Source: Prevotella bivia DSM 20514
Lineage (GTDB): Bacteria > Bacteroidota > Bacteroidia > Bacteroidales > Bacteroidaceae
Reading direction: 5' to 3'
Length of the DNA: 64,000 bases
Assembly: GCF_000262545.1 (NCBI RefSeq)
Contig: NZ_JH660660.1
Span: 1,264,975-1,328,974, forward strand
Shown here: piece by piece, positions 8,429 through 17,373 of the stretch
How positions within the stretch are numbered: position 1 is the stretch's first letter
Layout of the letters: each line of letters starts with the position of its first letter
Notes under the pieces: model-generated
Seen by the model: the letters and a program-made list of their open reading frames with translations, nothing else
The model's database searches: none
Told to the model about the DNA's origin: nothing
Translations under genes and position numbers: made by a program

Positions 8429-8848
8429 ATGAAAGGAACAGAACATTTCACACGGACAATAGCCGAGTATCTCAATCAGCGTGCTATGACAGACCCCTTG
8501 TTTGCCCCCAACTTGATGAAACCTAACAAGAATATCGAGGAGTGCATCACCTACATTCTTAATGAAGTGCAGAAAAGCGGTTGCAACGGCTTTGATGATG
8601 ATGAAATTTTCTCTATGGCTGTTCACTACTACGATGAGGACGATATAGAGGTCGGCAAGGCTGTTTCTTGCCAAGTTGCCGTTAATCACGTTGTGGAACT
8701 AACGGAGGAAGAAAAAGCCGAAGCAAGGCAGGAAGCCATTAAGCAATATCAGCGTGAGGAACTTGCCAAGTTACAGAGTCGTAAGGCACGAGTTAAAAAG
8801 ACCGAGAATGTAGCAACCCATGTACAACCATCACTATTTGATTTTTAA
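8429..8848 (+). CDS. pcfK: PcfK-like protein
   Basis: A 139-residue protein beginning MKGTEHFTRTIAEYLNQRA, which matches the PcfK-like family of conjugative plasmids and transposons. The middle is acidic (DDDEIFSMAVHYYDEDDIEVG), the C-terminal third is a charged helix, and it ends PSLFDF. PcfK was named from the pCF10 conjugation locus; its activity is not established. The stop precedes the pcfJ start by only 4 bp, so the two are likely translated together. Confidence 0.75.
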   Translation: MKGTEHFTRTIAEYLNQRAMTDPLFAPNLMKPNKNIEECITYILNEVQKSGCNGFDDDEIFSMAVHYYDEDDIEVGKAVSCQVAVNHVVELTEEEKAEARQEAIKQYQREELAKLQSRKARVKKTENVATHVQPSLFDF

Positions 8849-8852
8849 GCCT

Positions 8853-10127
8853 ATGAAACCGAGAAACAAATTTGAAAAAGCAGTTTTGGAACAAAGCAAG
8901 TATCTTTGCCCGATAACCAAGATACAAACCAAGTGGGCATTCCGTGAGTGCATAGACCACTTCGCCTACCGTTTGCCAAAAGGTCGCACCACTTGTATGG
9001 ATTGTGGGCATAGTTGGGTAATGAACAAACATAGAGAAACTTGCACTTGCCCTCATTGCAGGGCAAAGTTGCAGGTCAAGGAAACATTCCAAAGGAAATT
9101 GCAGCAGAAGCACTATTTCACAACACTTACCGCTTGCGGAGAATACCAAGTGTTGCGGATGTTCCTCCTCGTGGCTGAAATGGAGAAAGGCTGCAAGGCT
9201 GGACACTATGTGCTTGAAATCGGTCAGTATTGGTGGAACGCACAAGGACGAAAGACGATTGTTGCCGTTCAGAGAGTATTGGGAAGATACGTTGATACAT
9301 TCTCCTATTGTGCACCTATGGCAATCCGCAACGACAACGAAGCCTACCGATACGCAGCCTATTCGCAGATATATCCGAAGTTCAAGGTATCAGACACACT
9401 TCGCAGAAATGGTTTCAAGGATGACTTTCACAATATACCCCCGACAACACTCATTCCTGCCTTGCTTTCTGACAGCCGTGCCGAAACATTGATAAAGTCG
9501 GGACGTACAGACCACCTACGCTATTTCCTTGGCAAAAGAAGAGCGTTTGACGAGTATTGGCAGTCCTATAAGATTGCAGTCCGTAACGGCTACGATATAA
9601 CGGATATTTCCCTTTGGTGCGACTATGTGGATATGCTCCGCAGATTGAACAAGGACATACACAGCCCGAAGTTTCTTTGTCCCACCAACCTCAAAGCCGA
9701 ACACGACCGCAGACAGGAGGAACTCAATAGACAAAGGGAAAGGGAAGAGATAGCCCAAAAACAGCAGAAGGCAATGGAAGACGAAAAACGTTTCAAGGAG
9801 CTCAAATCCAAATTCTTCGGTATCCATTTCACCGACGGCACAATCCAAGTCCACGTATTGGAGAGCGTGCGTGAGCATTTGGAAGAGGGAGCGACCATGC
9901 ACCATTGCGTATTTTCCAACGAATATTATCTTAAAGAGGACTCACTAATCCTATCGGCTACCATTGAGGGCAAGCGGATAGAAACAATAGAGGTATCACT
10001 GAAATCATTTGAGGTGGTGCAAAGTCGTGGAGTGTGCAACAAGAATACGGAGTATCACGAACAGATAGTGAACCTTGTCAATGCCAACCGCAGGCTAATC
10101 AGCCAACGAATGAAGGCAACGGCATAA
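8853..10127 (+). CDS. pcfJ: PcfJ-like protein
   Basis: A 424-residue protein of the PcfJ family. Near residues 45-80 it has a zinc-ribbon-like CMDCGHSW...CTCPHCRAKL with four cysteines. The C-terminal PcfJ-like part contains the conserved EGATMHHCVFSNEYYLKE and SRGVCNKNTEYHEQIVN segments. A charged coiled coil (about 290-330) separates the two. The ATG at 8853 was preferred to an upstream in-frame ATG at 8820 that lies inside pcfK. Its function is unknown; it occurs with pcfK in conjugative elements of Firmicutes and Bacteroidetes. Confidence 0.8.
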   Translation: MKPRNKFEKAVLEQSKYLCPITKIQTKWAFRECIDHFAYRLPKGRTTCMDCGHSWVMNKHRETCTCPHCRAKLQVKETFQRKLQQKHYFTTLTACGEYQVLRMFLLVAEMEKGCKAGHYVLEIGQYWWNAQGRKTIVAVQRVLGRYVDTFSYCAPMAIRNDNEAYRYAAYSQIYPKFKVSDTLRRNGFKDDFHNIPPTTLIPALLSDSRAETLIKSGRTDHLRYFLGKRRAFDEYWQSYKIAVRNGYDITDISLWCDYVDMLRRLNKDIHSPKFLCPTNLKAEHDRRQEELNRQREREEIAQKQQKAMEDEKRFKELKSKFFGIHFTDGTIQVHVLESVREHLEEGATMHHCVFSNEYYLKEDSLILSATIEGKRIETIEVSLKSFEVVQSRGVCNKNTEYHEQIVNLVNANRRLISQRMKATA

Positions 10128-10154
10128 AGTATAAATCATTAAATTATCAGAGAT

Positions 10155-10409
10155 ATGAAAACAGAGATAGAGAACGTCATTTTTAATTGGTCGGATAAGA
10201 TACCTCCCATTCTTGTTCGGGTTATCAATGCGATAACCCTATCCGGCAACGAGGAAGAGTTAAGGACGGCAATAGGCAAAATAGCCGAAGAAACGGAACT
10301 TGACAAGTTCTTTGCATACGGTTATGGTGCACATCATTTTTGGCTCAAACACCGTAAATTATCCAATGGAGAGCCAAAGGAATACAGATTATTAAAGGTT
10401 GAATTTTAA
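10155..10409 (+). CDS. Small hypothetical protein
   Basis: An 84-residue protein, predominantly helical, ending YRLLKVEF. It has no membrane segment or recognisable motif. It lies 27 bp after pcfJ and 11 bp before the next small gene on the same strand, so it is probably part of the pcfKJ transcription unit. Confidence 0.55.
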   Translation: MKTEIENVIFNWSDKIPPILVRVINAITLSGNEEELRTAIGKIAEETELDKFFAYGYGAHHFWLKHRKLSNGEPKEYRLLKVEF

Positions 10410-10420
10410 GATTAGAATTT

Positions 10421-10636
10421 ATGAAGAAACAAAGATTTTTAGTCTATACGGAATATGTTTTTGACGGTGTATTCGATGTTGTAGCAAAGAGCAAGGAGGA
10501 AGCACGGCAGAAAGTCCTGCAAAATTGCGGATTGGTAATGGGTGGAAGTATTCACAGCATTTTGCCCGATGATGAGATAAACTGGGCATTTGACAGGCAC
10601 CCCAATAAAAGAATAGATAGAATAACGAAAGTGTAG
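10421..10636 (+). CDS. Small hypothetical protein
   Basis: A 71-residue protein. MKKQRFLVYTEYVFDGVFDV followed by AKSKEEARQKVLQNCG looks like a small beta-beta-alpha unit often seen in DpnD/PcfM-type proteins of mobile elements, but that match is only suggestive. It is the last gene of the pcfKJ run, and base composition drops sharply to AT-rich after it. Confidence 0.5.
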   Translation: MKKQRFLVYTEYVFDGVFDVVAKSKEEARQKVLQNCGLVMGGSIHSILPDDEINWAFDRHPNKRIDRITKV

Positions 10637-10809
10637 AAATAGCATCTTGAATAAGAACAAGAGCCACGCAAACCGAAAAATTGTGTGGCTTCTTTTCTTT
10701 GTCTTTGAACGAGCAGGCGACCAAAGTAAAGAAGCAAAAGAAAGTCGCAAAATACAATTTATTATATTGAAATTAAATAAAAAAAAGTATATTTGCAAAA
10801 AATCACTTT

Positions 10810-13230
10810 ATGTTTGAGAATTTTAAGAAAATAAATATAAAAGGAGGATATTTTGATGAAGAAACCGAGTTGCGGCTCTTCAATGAAGATTCATTAAGCA
10901 TCCTCTATGGTCGAAATGGTAGCGGTAAAAGTACAATAGCTCGCTGTCTGAAACAGTTGTGTGAAACTGAAGAAGAACGAATTAAACGTGAAGAGAATAT
11001 AGCACAAGGTAAGGAGACAAACTATACCGTGAGTAGTGATGTTTCTATAACAGATGAATATAAACCTAATGTTTTCGTATTTGACGAAGATTTTTTACAG
11101 AATAACATAAAGGTTAAAGATGATGGTCTCAATGCTATCATTATGTTAGGAGAGCAAGTTGAGTTAGATGAACAAATCAATGCGAATAATGAAAAACTTA
11201 GTAAAAAGGTTGAAGAACTTAACCAACAAGAAGAACTACTAAGGAAATATGAAAATAAAGAAGATAACGTATCACCATTATATTATTGGGAACAGATACG
11301 GAATGGGCTGCGTGAGGAAGGAGGATGGGCTGATATAGACCGTGAATTGAAAGGTAATTCTGTTAAAAGTCGTGTTACAGAAGATTTGATAGATAAATTG
11401 ATAAAAATAGATGAACCAAAAGAGTCATATTCAGAACTGCGAGAGCAAGTAATGGCTGATAAAAACTTATATTTGCAATCAGAGAATTCCCAACCAATCA
11501 TTTGGGATGTAGGAGAACTAAAGCTGCCTAACAATTTGGATGACCTAACAGTGTTACTCAAGAAACCCTTAGACTCACCAGAATTGACGGAAAGAGAGCA
11601 TCGCTTGATGGAGCTTTTAAAAAAAATTAGCCAAGAACAACAACATTTTGAACTAAATCATACCCAACATATATTAGAAGAAGGTTGGAGTTTTTGTCCA
11701 CTCTGTTTAAGAGAAATTACAACAGAGGATAGAGCTTCTATATCAGAAGTATTGTCACATATTCTAATGGAAGAAGCAAAAGAGTTTACTTCAAGGATAA
11801 TTTCGGAACAAAGCCTTTTTGCAGCAATAGAAATGGATTTTCCGAAATTCCCTGGCGACTTGAATACAAAAGAACTCCATAATGCTATCACAGCCAAGGA
11901 AAAATTAAACAAAATGCTATCTATCATTTGGAAGATTATAGAACAACGGAGACGAGATATTTATAAACCATTAGAGAAACCATTTACGGAGGAGATAATC
12001 AATGATTATATTAAAGCTCGTGTTATTTGGGAAACAGCGATAGAGCAAATAAGGAAATGTGTAGAAATATTTAACGGCACTGTTAACAAGCGGAATAAGT
12101 TATTAGTAAAAGTTCGGCATGAAAATAACCTTATGGCAAAGAAACGGTTCTCATTAACATTAAACCAATACCAAAAAGCCTTAACTAACAAAAATCAGAT
12201 TCTAAAGAAATCTCAGGAACTGAAAGAGGAAAAGGATAAAATAGATGCAGATGTCAAGGAGCTGAAAATGAAGAGAGAACGGACTGACATAGCATTAGAA
12301 TATATTAACAAAGAACTGCAGTATGTATTTTATAGTAATCGAAAAATACAACTTGTCGCAGGAGAGGGTTGTTATAAACTCATGGCTAATGGGAAAAAGG
12401 TAAAACCCAAGAAAATTAGCGTAGGCGAACGAAATGTATTGGGACTTTGTTATTTCTTTGCCATGCTCTTTAGTGGAAAGAAAGATGAAGATAAATATGC
12501 ATCGGAATACTTAATAGTAATAGACGATCCTATATCAAGTTTTGACTATGGAAACAGGTTGGGCGTAATGTCATTATTGAGATATCAATTTTGTAACATA
12601 ACAAAAGGCAATGCAAATAGTAGGCTACTTGTTATGTCTCACGATTTGCAATCTGTATTTGACTTAGTTAAAATTAGAAGAGATCTGAATGATGAACGAG
12701 GAAAGATGGCGTTTCTTGAGTTAAAAAATAAATGTATAGAAGATCAAAAAGGGAGAAACGAATATAAAAAGTTAATAACGCATGTTTTTGAGTATGCAAA
12801 TAACATGCACCCAGAAGATTTAGATGAAATTCAGGAAATGAGCATTGGTAATTTTATTCGAAGAATGTTAGAGGCTTTTTCAAGTTTCTGTTATAATAAA
12901 TCCTTTGAGTCCATGCTACGGATGGATGGAATACTTAATAATATACCAGAGGATAAACGAGTATATTATGAGAATTTTATGTGCCGACTTGCATTGAATG
13001 GTGAGAGTCATGAAGAGGAGCATACATATACTTTAAACAATTTTGAATCTCTATTCACTAAGGAGGAAAAACAACAAACAGCCAAGAGTGTACTGCGATT
13101 CCTATTGTATGTAAATAAACCCCATATAGAGGCTTATCTGAATGAAAAGTGTGTAACAAAAATATTAGGTTGGAAGACAGAGGAAGATAATTGGATTTCA
13201 TCTGGATTAGAAACTATGGTAGGATTATAA
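10810..13230 (+). CDS. AAA_13-type ATPase with zinc-hook motif; RloC/PrrC-like, putative defence protein
   Basis: An 806-residue SMC/Rad50-like ATPase. Seen: Walker A GRNGSGKST (residues 34-42), long coiled coils on both sides of a CPLC (about 296-299), an ABC signature ISVGERN (about 536), Walker B IVIDDPISSFD (about 570-580) and the H-loop VMSHD. The C-terminal 200 residues carry RRMLE (an RxxxE motif near 684-688) and a downstream NGESH (His near 734), which recalls the Arg-Glu-His anticodon-nuclease triad of PrrC/RloC. The E-to-H spacing of 46 is longer than I recall for PrrC, so this is tentative. RloC joins a zinc hook to a nuclease. No methylase or restriction partner is adjacent. The gene is much more AT-rich than its neighbours, a sign of separate acquisition. 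Confidence 0.7.
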   Translation: MFENFKKINIKGGYFDEETELRLFNEDSLSILYGRNGSGKSTIARCLKQLCETEEERIKREENIAQGKETNYTVSSDVSITDEYKPNVFVFDEDFLQNNIKVKDDGLNAIIMLGEQVELDEQINANNEKLSKKVEELNQQEELLRKYENKEDNVSPLYYWEQIRNGLREEGGWADIDRELKGNSVKSRVTEDLIDKLIKIDEPKESYSELREQVMADKNLYLQSENSQPIIWDVGELKLPNNLDDLTVLLKKPLDSPELTEREHRLMELLKKISQEQQHFELNHTQHILEEGWSFCPLCLREITTEDRASISEVLSHILMEEAKEFTSRIISEQSLFAAIEMDFPKFPGDLNTKELHNAITAKEKLNKMLSIIWKIIEQRRRDIYKPLEKPFTEEIINDYIKARVIWETAIEQIRKCVEIFNGTVNKRNKLLVKVRHENNLMAKKRFSLTLNQYQKALTNKNQILKKSQELKEEKDKIDADVKELKMKRERTDIALEYINKELQYVFYSNRKIQLVAGEGCYKLMANGKKVKPKKISVGERNVLGLCYFFAMLFSGKKDEDKYASEYLIVIDDPISSFDYGNRLGVMSLLRYQFCNITKGNANSRLLVMSHDLQSVFDLVKIRRDLNDERGKMAFLELKNKCIEDQKGRNEYKKLITHVFEYANNMHPEDLDEIQEMSIGNFIRRMLEAFSSFCYNKSFESMLRMDGILNNIPEDKRVYYENFMCRLALNGESHEEEHTYTLNNFESLFTKEEKQQTAKSVLRFLLYVNKPHIEAYLNEKCVTKILGWKTEEDNWISSGLETMVGL

Positions 13231-13266
13231 AATAGGTATGGCAAAAAACTCTACTAAAGAAAAAAA

Positions 13267-13401
13267 ATGAAATACAAAGGTAACGATGTATCTATTGGAT
13301 ATTCGATTACCCACTTAGAAGAAGAGGTGTGTGCCTGTATCATACCTCTCTTGCAAGCTCCCAAAAACCTATCAGTTTTTATAATACTACTACATTGGTA
13401 A
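13267..13401 (+). CDS. Short ORF after the ATPase, possibly a gene remnant
   Basis: A 44-codon ORF beginning MKYKGNDVSIGYSITHLEEE. Just upstream, ATG at 13239 opens MAKNSTKEKK and then stops at a TGA directly after a run of eight A. One extra A would fuse the two into a single frame. It may be the start of a partner gene of the ATPase, cut off where the lysozyme region begins, or it may be noise. No family is recognised. Confidence 0.25.
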   Translation: MKYKGNDVSIGYSITHLEEEVCACIIPLLQAPKNLSVFIILLHW

Positions 13402-13419
13402 AAGACTTTATAATAGTTG

Positions 13420-13775
13420 TCAAATTACATAAAACAAGGCAAACTCTACCTGTCTCCGTTTCACTAATCCATACAGCACCTTCCCCTTATACCTGCAAAA
13501 GGAGACATACTCCCGATAAAAGTTCCTATCTCCAGCCTCTATCTTTTTCAGCAATCGGCTTTTGGGGTGCTTGCCATAACCAAGCAATCGCCCCACGCCC
13601 ACATTGTAGGCAAGCAAGGTTAGTAGCAGCGCATCCTTACCATATCCTTTGAAGTGTTCAAAGCATTTCCAAAGGTCAGCACGGAGCAGGGAGTCCGCCT
13701 GCCGTTCCGTCATATCCGCAGTGAAACACTCTCCTGCTTGCAGCTGATGCCCATATCCAATATACGGATAATTCT
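13420..13775 (-). pseudogene. Element-encoded lysozyme, 5' end removed by IS
   Basis: The open frame from the IS edge reads ENYPYIGYGHQLQAGECF and then MTERQADSLLRADL, with LLLTLLAYNVGVGRLLG further on. This is the phage-type lysozyme (glycoside hydrolase 24-like) found at the end of tra operons in Bacteroides conjugative elements. The N-terminal part with the catalytic Glu is missing, replaced at 13776 by the IS1634-like element. The C-terminal 118 residues remain, ending FALFYVI. The original function would be local opening of peptidoglycan for the transfer machine. Confidence 0.75.
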
Positions 13776-15447
13776 CCTGACTTCGTCATTGCGTCACCCA
13801 AAAATCCTCATCAAATAGTTTAGCTATTTTCTGATGCCTTGTCATCAGCATTGTTTGTGTATAAACCTCCTTGTTCAGAGGTAGCTTGATTTGTATCGTT
13901 GTGATTGTCTTTGCCAATGCAAGCACCTTGTCTACGCTCATCTTAATCTCTGAGGCCTTCAGCATACGCTCCAATTCCTTGTATACTTTCAAAGCCACGA
14001 AACAGATACATATATGGGCCTCGATTCGTTTGCGTGTAAAATGGAACATGGGACGTATCTCTATCTTTGATTTTGCTATACGGAAAGCCCTTTCTACATG
14101 CCAAAGGTTGTGATATGCCGTGTATACATTCTGTATCGGCATATCCGTATTGGTGATATATCCTTTTAGGCCGTCCCATTTGGAGTCGTCGGCAACACGG
14201 TCATAGTTGATAGCGACTTTCACTTCACCATCTATGGATAAAAACTTATTGTAGCCTCTTTTGTTGATGTTGCCTTTAGTGAGCACACCATGCTTGTAAG
14301 CTTTTTCTAACCTGCGTATACCTTTTTCGCGGTTATAGGCATCTTTCTTTGCACGATCATCAGTATAGCCGACCAAGAGACGCCGTCCGCCTCCTTTGTC
14401 ATATTCAACCATCTGGCAGTCGCGCTTGGACTGTTCCAGTATCCAGTTCTTGACCTCCTGACTTTCATTCTTTATCTTCGCACCTATTATATACTTGTAG
14501 CCATGCGATTCAAGTTCCGCTATGTTGGCATTGTTCATCAGACCGGAATCTGCCACCACAACGAAGTTTTCCAATCCGTATTTGCTTACAAACTCATTTA
14601 TCGTCGGCAGCATCGTATGACCCTCATATTTGTTGCCTTCATGGATGCAATAGGCAAGCGGATAGCCACCAAGGCTGACAAGCAGTCCAAGTATGATTTG
14701 AGGATTACTGTGACGTCCCTCTTTCGAGAAACCTGTCTTTCGTAATTCATCCTCATAATCTGCTTCAAAGTAAAGTGTGGTGACATCATAGAATAACACG
14801 CCGATATTGCCACCAAACAGTTTAGCGGTATGGTGCACACTTATATCCTGTACAATTTCGTGCTGATGGTCGCTAAGCTTGTCAAGATAGCGATAGATTT
14901 TTGAGAGATCCACATCTTCGTCAAAATGGTTTTTCAGGTATTCAACCGTGGCAGCCTTGCTCGTCGGATATGCCAGGCGGGCTTTCACGAGCTTGCGGAA
15001 CACTTCGTCGTCAATACGGTTGAAGCCAATCCTGTCAAAAGTGCGGTCCAATATCAAGTCGCATCCGTTGAGAAGGATATTGCTGACATTGGACAGAACA
15101 CGGCGAACCTCTTCACGCTCGCAGTCGCAGGCCTCACGTTCCTCGCTGAATAGATCAAGCTGGGGATGTCGGCGTAAATTCTCTCTGGTAATCCATTCTT
15201 TTGCTTCATTCACAAGATTTTCGACCTCGTCTTCATTATATGCTACTCCAATTGTGGAAAGTTCCTTCATTTTACCTCCAATTTTCTCGACAACAATAAC
15301 TCCAATATTGCCAGAACGATGTCTTTTCTTTCTGACAAACATAGTTAAAAAACCTTTTGCGTCACCCAAAAACAGGTGACGCAAAGATACAAAACTTTGT
15401 TTATCAATTAGTTGTAAAATACGTATTTTTTGAGTGACGAAGTCAGG
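13776..15447 (-). mobile_element. IS1634-like insertion sequence
   Basis: Length 1672 bp, bounded by a perfect 13-bp inverted repeat (CCTGACTTCGTCA at 13776-13788, its complement at 15435-15447). A second motif, GCGTCACCCAAAAA, is repeated directly inside each end (13791-13804 and 15360-15373). No direct target repeat is visible: the flanks are ATTCT and ATATC. The two flanks belong to different genes, lysozyme and relaxase, so the IS sits at a deletion or rearrangement joint. Confidence 0.8.
13786..15342 (-). CDS. IS1634-family (IS4-superfamily) transposase
   Basis: A 518-residue DDE transposase. Catalytic-type motifs are VLFYDVTTLYFE, VVVADSGLMNNANI and HNLWHVERAFRIAKSKIEI, the last holding the Y/R/E signature of the IS4 superfamily. 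The start MFVRKKRHRSGNIG at 15342 fits the family; a longer in-frame extension to 15384 has no homology-like content. The stop codon lies inside the left terminal repeat. It is apparently full length and may be active. Confidence 0.85.
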   Translation of the reverse strand: MFVRKKRHRSGNIGVIVVEKIGGKMKELSTIGVAYNEDEVENLVNEAKEWITRENLRRHPQLDLFSEEREACDCEREEVRRVLSNVSNILLNGCDLILDRTFDRIGFNRIDDEVFRKLVKARLAYPTSKAATVEYLKNHFDEDVDLSKIYRYLDKLSDHQHEIVQDISVHHTAKLFGGNIGVLFYDVTTLYFEADYEDELRKTGFSKEGRHSNPQIILGLLVSLGGYPLAYCIHEGNKYEGHTMLPTINEFVSKYGLENFVVVADSGLMNNANIAELESHGYKYIIGAKIKNESQEVKNWILEQSKRDCQMVEYDKGGGRRLLVGYTDDRAKKDAYNREKGIRRLEKAYKHGVLTKGNINKRGYNKFLSIDGEVKVAINYDRVADDSKWDGLKGYITNTDMPIQNVYTAYHNLWHVERAFRIAKSKIEIRPMFHFTRKRIEAHICICFVALKVYKELERMLKASEIKMSVDKVLALAKTITTIQIKLPLNKEVYTQTMLMTRHQKIAKLFDEDFWVTQ

Positions 15448-15602
15448 ATATCAGCAAGCACGTCCTCCATCGTATATGTTCCCTCTTTGTTTTGATACAA
15501 GCCTTGGGCAAGAAGAATGCTTGCTTCCCCTTTCTCCACCTTTTTGAAGTTGTAGCCTAGTGCTCCTCCGAGGTTTTCCGTTGCAGAAATCTTCGCTATC
15601 AT
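15448..15602 (-). pseudogene. Relaxase (MobB-type), N-terminal stump
   Basis: The frame MIAKISATENLGGALGYNFK, with EKGEASILLAQG and TMEDVLADI, matches the first 50 residues of the relaxase of Bacteroides conjugative transposons. It then runs into the IS1634-like end at 15447. The HUH histidine motif and the rest of the protein are absent. Its start overlaps the stop of mobA by 4 bp (15599-15602), the usual mobA-mobB arrangement. Loss of the relaxase removes self-mobilization. Confidence 0.8.
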
Positions 15603-15979
15603 TTTTTGCGGTAGTCTATAGTCAGACTGATAGCCTGCTCCTGTAAGGTGATAATTTGAGCCGACAAATTTTCTAATTTTTCAAGCATAATCTGTGCGGT
15701 TTTTACGCTGTGATAGCTGTTGATGGCGCGTACGGTCTGGTTATAGAGGACACCAATCTTATGGATTTGCGCTGTCAGTTCTGAGAGCTTTCGGTAATAT
15801 TCCACTGCGGATTTATCCACCGTTATCACCTTGAAACTCTCTCCAAGAATACGACCACGCACGAAATCTGACTTTGTTTCTGCACCCGAACGTTGAAACA
15901 AATCAATTGCCCTTTGCTGGTCTTTCGGGTTGGGAAGACGGGTATCCCATCTGTCCCATCGTTCTATCTTTTCGTTCAT
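15599..15979 (-). CDS. mobA: Mobilization protein MobA (ribbon-helix-helix accessory)
   Basis: A 126-residue protein beginning MNEKIERWDRWDTRLPNPKD. The central part (SGAETKSDFVRGRILGESFK) is the ribbon-helix-helix-like region of MobA/TraJ-type relaxosome accessory proteins, and the C-terminus is a coiled coil. It would bind oriT next to the relaxase. The oriT-like hairpin lies 50 bp upstream of its start at 16031-16085. It is intact, although its relaxase partner is destroyed. Confidence 0.75.
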   Translation of the reverse strand: MNEKIERWDRWDTRLPNPKDQQRAIDLFQRSGAETKSDFVRGRILGESFKVITVDKSAVEYYRKLSELTAQIHKIGVLYNQTVRAINSYHSVKTAQIMLEKLENLSAQIITLQEQAISLTIDYRKK

Positions 15980-16030
15980 TGTTTTTATCCTGATCTAATT
16001 ACGACTTTGGAGTAATTCTCTCCCCTTTGG

Positions 16031-16085
16031 GGCAAGGGTCTTTGTCGGCAGAAACGGAGTTTGTCGGACAAAGACACACCTTGCC
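16031..16085. other. Candidate oriT (large inverted repeat upstream of mobA)
   Basis: In the 590-bp gap 15980-16569, GGCAAGG-GTCTTTGTC (16031-16046) pairs with GACAAAGAC-aca-CCTTGCC (16067-16085), a 16-bp stem with one 3-nt bulge. TTTGTCGG is repeated on both sides of the loop. A smaller repeat CACCC/GGGTG lies at 16116-16130. Position directly upstream of mobA on the opposite side from tra is where oriT sits in Bacteroides elements. I see no gene in the rest of the gap, which is AT-rich near 16400-16560. Confidence 0.5.
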
Positions 16086-16569
16086 AATATCAAGAGTTGA
16101 TACGATTGAAGTATCCACCCTTGTGGGGTGTCTGCTTCGGGACGTTACCTCCATGTATTATTCTCGCCTGCAAAGTTACGGCAGATTTTCAAATATCTCA
16201 TTATCAGCGATATTCACTCTTTTTCCTCGTATTTCCCTGCACTTCATCGCTGTAATAAAATCAGCAGAAATATCATTTATTTTGCAATCAGAACGAGCGA
16301 ACAATAGTATGATAACACAAGCAAAAGATATATCATATTACCGCCTGCTTGCACCAAAGATGACAAGAAGGAACAATACATATTCATAACAATTTATTGT
16401 CATGACAAACTATTGTCAATACAACAAATTGTAAGAACTTGAAATCGTCCTTTTGGACTATCGCCCGAACCATACACAGTCAGAGCAAACTGTCTGCTGA
16501 TGACTCTTAATAATGAGAGAATATCCAAACATCAAATAGACAAATAATATGAACTAAGAAATTATCATT

Positions 16570-17373
16570 ATGGAGAACAAAGAACAACGCCCCCTTTTTC
16601 TGGGCTTCTCTTCCCAAAAGGGAGGAGTGGGAAAAAGTACTCTTGCCGAAATCGTAAGCAGCATATTGTACTACGAGCAAGGCATCAACCTCTTCGTGAT
16701 GGACTGCGACCTGTCGCAAGACTCTTTCTACAAACTGAGGGAACGTGAGAAAAGTATCGTTCAGGAGAGCGAAGAGCTTTCCAAATCCATGCAGGAGTAC
16801 TTTCATCATCTCGGCAAAAAAGCATACAGAATTTACAAGTCTGCACCCAAGGAAGCCGTCAGGACTGCACGAAGTAAAATCGACGGTATCAGCAACGAGA
16901 AGTACCAGTTGGTTATATTTGATTTCCCGGGACATGCTAGAACAACCGAACTGATGGAACTGTCCCTTCAGATGGACTATATCCTTTCTCCGATTGAAGC
17001 CGATATTCAGTCGCTGGTTTCATGTCTGGCATACGCCAAGACTATCACGGAGATTGGAGTTTCGATGTCCGACTCCCGGATAAAGGACATTACCCTGTTC
17101 TGGAACAAGGTGGACAGAAGAGTAAGGAACATCATCATCGATGAATATACAAAGCTCATCCATGAATACGAACTCACGCTCCTGCCTGGCTATGTATATG
17201 CCATGCACCGCTTCTCCCACGAACTTTCCACATACGGACTGCGCGGAGTGTTCCGCTCTACCTATCAGCCTCCTGCAAGGGGATTACGAATGGGTACAGG
17301 GCTGGACGAACTCGTCAATGAGATAATTCAACGTCTCAACCTAAAAACGAAAACAGAAAATGGCAACGATTGA
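16570..17373 (+). CDS. traA: TraA, ParA/MinD-like ATPase
   Basis: A 267-residue deviant Walker A ATPase with FSSQKGGVGKSTLAEI (residues about 13-28), the FVMDCDLSQDS switch and LVIFDFPGHARTTELM. ParA-like TraA opens the tra operon of Bacteroides conjugative transposons. Its role there is not settled; partition or positioning of the transfer machinery is plausible. It overlaps the next gene by 14 bp. It is full length for the family. Confidence 0.8.
   Translation: MENKEQRPLFLGFSSQKGGVGKSTLAEIVSSILYYEQGINLFVMDCDLSQDSFYKLREREKSIVQESEELSKSMQEYFHHLGKKAYRIYKSAPKEAVRTARSKIDGISNEKYQLVIFDFPGHARTTELMELSLQMDYILSPIEADIQSLVSCLAYAKTITEIGVSMSDSRIKDITLFWNKVDRRVRNIIIDEYTKLIHEYELTLLPGYVYAMHRFSHELSTYGLRGVFRSTYQPPARGLRMGTGLDELVNEIIQRLNLKTKTENGND

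Noticed and set aside
14503..15379. Plus-strand ORFs of 75-143 codons inside the IS1634-like element
   Set aside because: They are antisense shadows of a recognised transposase.
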